NCBI GenBank assembly: GCA_030447925.1
Contig: JAUJNX010000006.1
Coordinates: forward strand, 1-64,000
DNA length: 64,000 nucleotides
Reading direction: 5' to 3'
From: Egibacteraceae bacterium
Lineage (GTDB): Bacteria > Actinomycetota > Nitriliruptoria > Euzebyales > Egibacteraceae
Shown: positions 61,894 through 64,000 of the stretch, piece by piece
Layout of the letters: every line of letters begins with the position of its first letter
Numbering within the stretch: position 1 is the stretch's first letter
The notes under the pieces: model-generated
Told to the model about the DNA's origin: nothing
Database searches by the model: none
What the model saw: only the letters and a program-made list of their open reading frames with translations
Program-made: the position numbers and the translations under genes

Positions 61894-61925
61894 CACCCCG
61901 TGAACCCGCGCCCGAGGTGCACCCC

Positions 61926-62954
<1,029 letters not shown>

Positions 62955-62991
62955 GACGCCCGGCACCGGAGGGGTCCGGGGGAGTGGGAGC

Positions 62992-64000
62992 GTGGCGAGG
63001 ACCGTCCTGGTGCTGGGTGACCAGCTCGACCGGCGCACCGGCGCCCTGAAGGACGCGGTGCCCGGGACCGACCGCGTGGTGATGGTCGAGTCGTTCGCCA
63101 AGCTGGCCGAGCGCCCCTGGCACCACCACAAGCTGACCTACCTGCTGTCGGCGATGCGCCACTTCGCCGCGGAGCTGCGCGACGAGGGCTTCGACGTCAC
63201 CTACCGGCGGGAGCCGACCCTGCGCGACGGGCTGGCGGGCTTCGACCCCGCCGAGCTGGTGGTCATGGCGCCGTCGCGCTACGACCTGCGCCCGCGGCTG
63301 GAGCGCTGGGGCATCGAGCAGGTCCCCAACGACGCCTACATCGCGGGGGAGGCCTGGTTCGCGCGCTGGGCGGCGGGCCGGCGGACCCTGCTGCTCGAGC
63401 ACTTCTACCGCGAGGTGCGCGCCGAGCACGGCTGGCTGATGGACGGGTCCGAGCCCGTCGGCGGGCGCTGGAACTACGACCAGGAGAACCGCAGGCCCGC
63501 GCCGCGCGACGCGCGCGGGGTGCTGGCGTCGGCGCCGTGGCGGCCCACCGAGGACGACATCGACGCGGCGACCCGCCGCGACGTCGCCGCCTACGAGCGC
63601 GACCTCGACCTGGAGCTGTACGGCGAGGAGACCCCCCGCCACTTCCCGGTCACCAGGGCGGAGGCGCTGGCGTCGCTGCGCCACTTCGTCGACCACAAGC
63701 TCGACGACTTCGGGCCGTTGCAGGACGTGATCCTGGACGACGACCCGATCCTGTACCACTCGATGCTGTCGGCGCCGCTGAACCTGGGGCTGCTGCACCC
63801 CGTCGAGGTCTGCGACGCGGTCGACGCCCACTGGCGCGAGGGGCGCGGCCCGCCGAACTCCCACGAGGGCTTCCTGCGCCAGGTCTGCGGCTGGCGCGAG
63901 TACGTCTGGGGCCTGTACTGGCAGCGCATGCCCGGATGGCGCGACGACAACGCCCTCGGGCAGCACGGCGCGGTCCCGGAGTTCTTCTGGACCGGCGAGA
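62992..64000 (+). CDS. Cryptochrome/photolyase-family protein (PhrB-like), cut by the window end
   Basis: The first 336 residues of a deoxyribodipyrimidine photolyase-related protein. VARTVLVLGDQLDRRTGALK opens the alpha/beta domain, HHHKLTYLLSAMRHFAAELR follows, and DGSEPVGGRWNYDQENRRPA is the family hallmark. The FAD-binding helical part begins with VILDDDPILYHSMLSAPLNL and FLRQVCGWREYVWGLYW. Members of this group are (6-4) photolyases with a 4Fe-4S cluster, whose cysteines would mostly lie beyond the window. The GTG at 62992 follows GGGGGAG. No stop is reached. Confidence 0.9.
   Translation, partial: MARTVLVLGDQLDRRTGALKDAVPGTDRVVMVESFAKLAERPWHHHKLTYLLSAMRHFAAELRDEGFDVTYRREPTLRDGLAGFDPAELVVMAPSRYDLRPRLERWGIEQVPNDAYIAGEAWFARWAAGRRTLLLEHFYREVRAEHGWLMDGSEPVGGRWNYDQENRRPAPRDARGVLASAPWRPTEDDIDAATRRDVAAYERDLDLELYGEETPRHFPVTRAEALASLRHFVDHKLDDFGPLQDVILDDDPILYHSMLSAPLNLGLLHPVEVCDAVDAHWREGRGPPNSHEGFLRQVCGWREYVWGLYWQRMPGWRDDNALGQHGAVPEFFWTGE

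Overview
The window is very GC-rich, densely coding DNA with many GTG/TTG starts and 1-4 bp stop/start overlaps. Gene content points to an actinobacterium: the GlgE alpha-glucan route with a maltokinase, a lysine 6-aminotransferase beside an Lrp/AsnC regulator, a mycoredoxin-like glutaredoxin, HemQ and a DUF1707 protein. A deep-branching class is possible, but the sequence does not fix the taxon. Only the first ~310 bases look different: they have clearly lower GC and carry an excisionase-type helix-turn-helix gene abutting a truncated treZ.

Layout. 1-20 kb is an alpha-glucan/trehalose island. It holds treZ (3' end lost), a polytopic molybdopterin oxidoreductase and a secreted glycerophosphodiesterase. 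Next comes a long minus-strand series, malE (frameshifted)-malF-malG, then glgE-treS-(maltokinase fused to glgB). Divergent from it lie glgP and a GH13 alpha-glucosidase. Together these genes would import maltodextrin/maltose, interconvert trehalose and maltose, make maltose-1-phosphate, polymerise and branch alpha-glucan, and break it down again. The importer ATPase (MalK) and TreY are not in the window. 20-29 kb has Lrp, lysine aminotransferase and an aldehyde dehydrogenase (lysine to 2-aminoadipate), then a DUF1707/LiaF-like protein, a GMC oxidoreductase, a TPP enzyme, two tiny genes and an ArsR-SRPBCC fusion. 29-35 kb has a CoA-transferase, a membrane protein, an ABC-F ATPase overlapping an ABC exporter, and periplasmic Cu/Zn superoxide dismutase.

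35-50 kb has the glutamate synthase large subunit (with an odd double-hairpin insertion), catalase coupled to a Fur regulator, and a Moco/formaldehyde group (mobA, glutathione-independent formaldehyde dehydrogenase, fdhD, DUF6457). It continues with mycoredoxin, a PPOX-fold flavoprotein, an SDR, an ArsC-like protein, a RimK-like protein, a HAD phosphatase and HU. 50-64 kb has hemQ, a long-chain acyl-CoA synthetase, a PIG-L deacetylase, a rhomboid protease, SRPBCC, a Vms1/eRF1-like protein, a ROK sugar kinase with a degraded 5' end, a PlsC acyltransferase and a NagZ-type GH3. It ends with a short FGGY kinase, phosphofructokinase with a 54-bp tandem duplication, threonine aldolase and a photolyase-related gene cut by the window edge.

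No rRNA, tRNA, CRISPR array, insertion sequence or prophage was recognised. The most unusual signals are local: the treZ junction, three single-base frameshifts in malE, the pfkA duplication, the twin hairpins in gltB, the G-run-rich ROK 5' end, and two in-frame gene fusions that keep internal ribosome-binding sites. Several of these could be assembly or base-calling errors and need read-level checking before biological interpretation.
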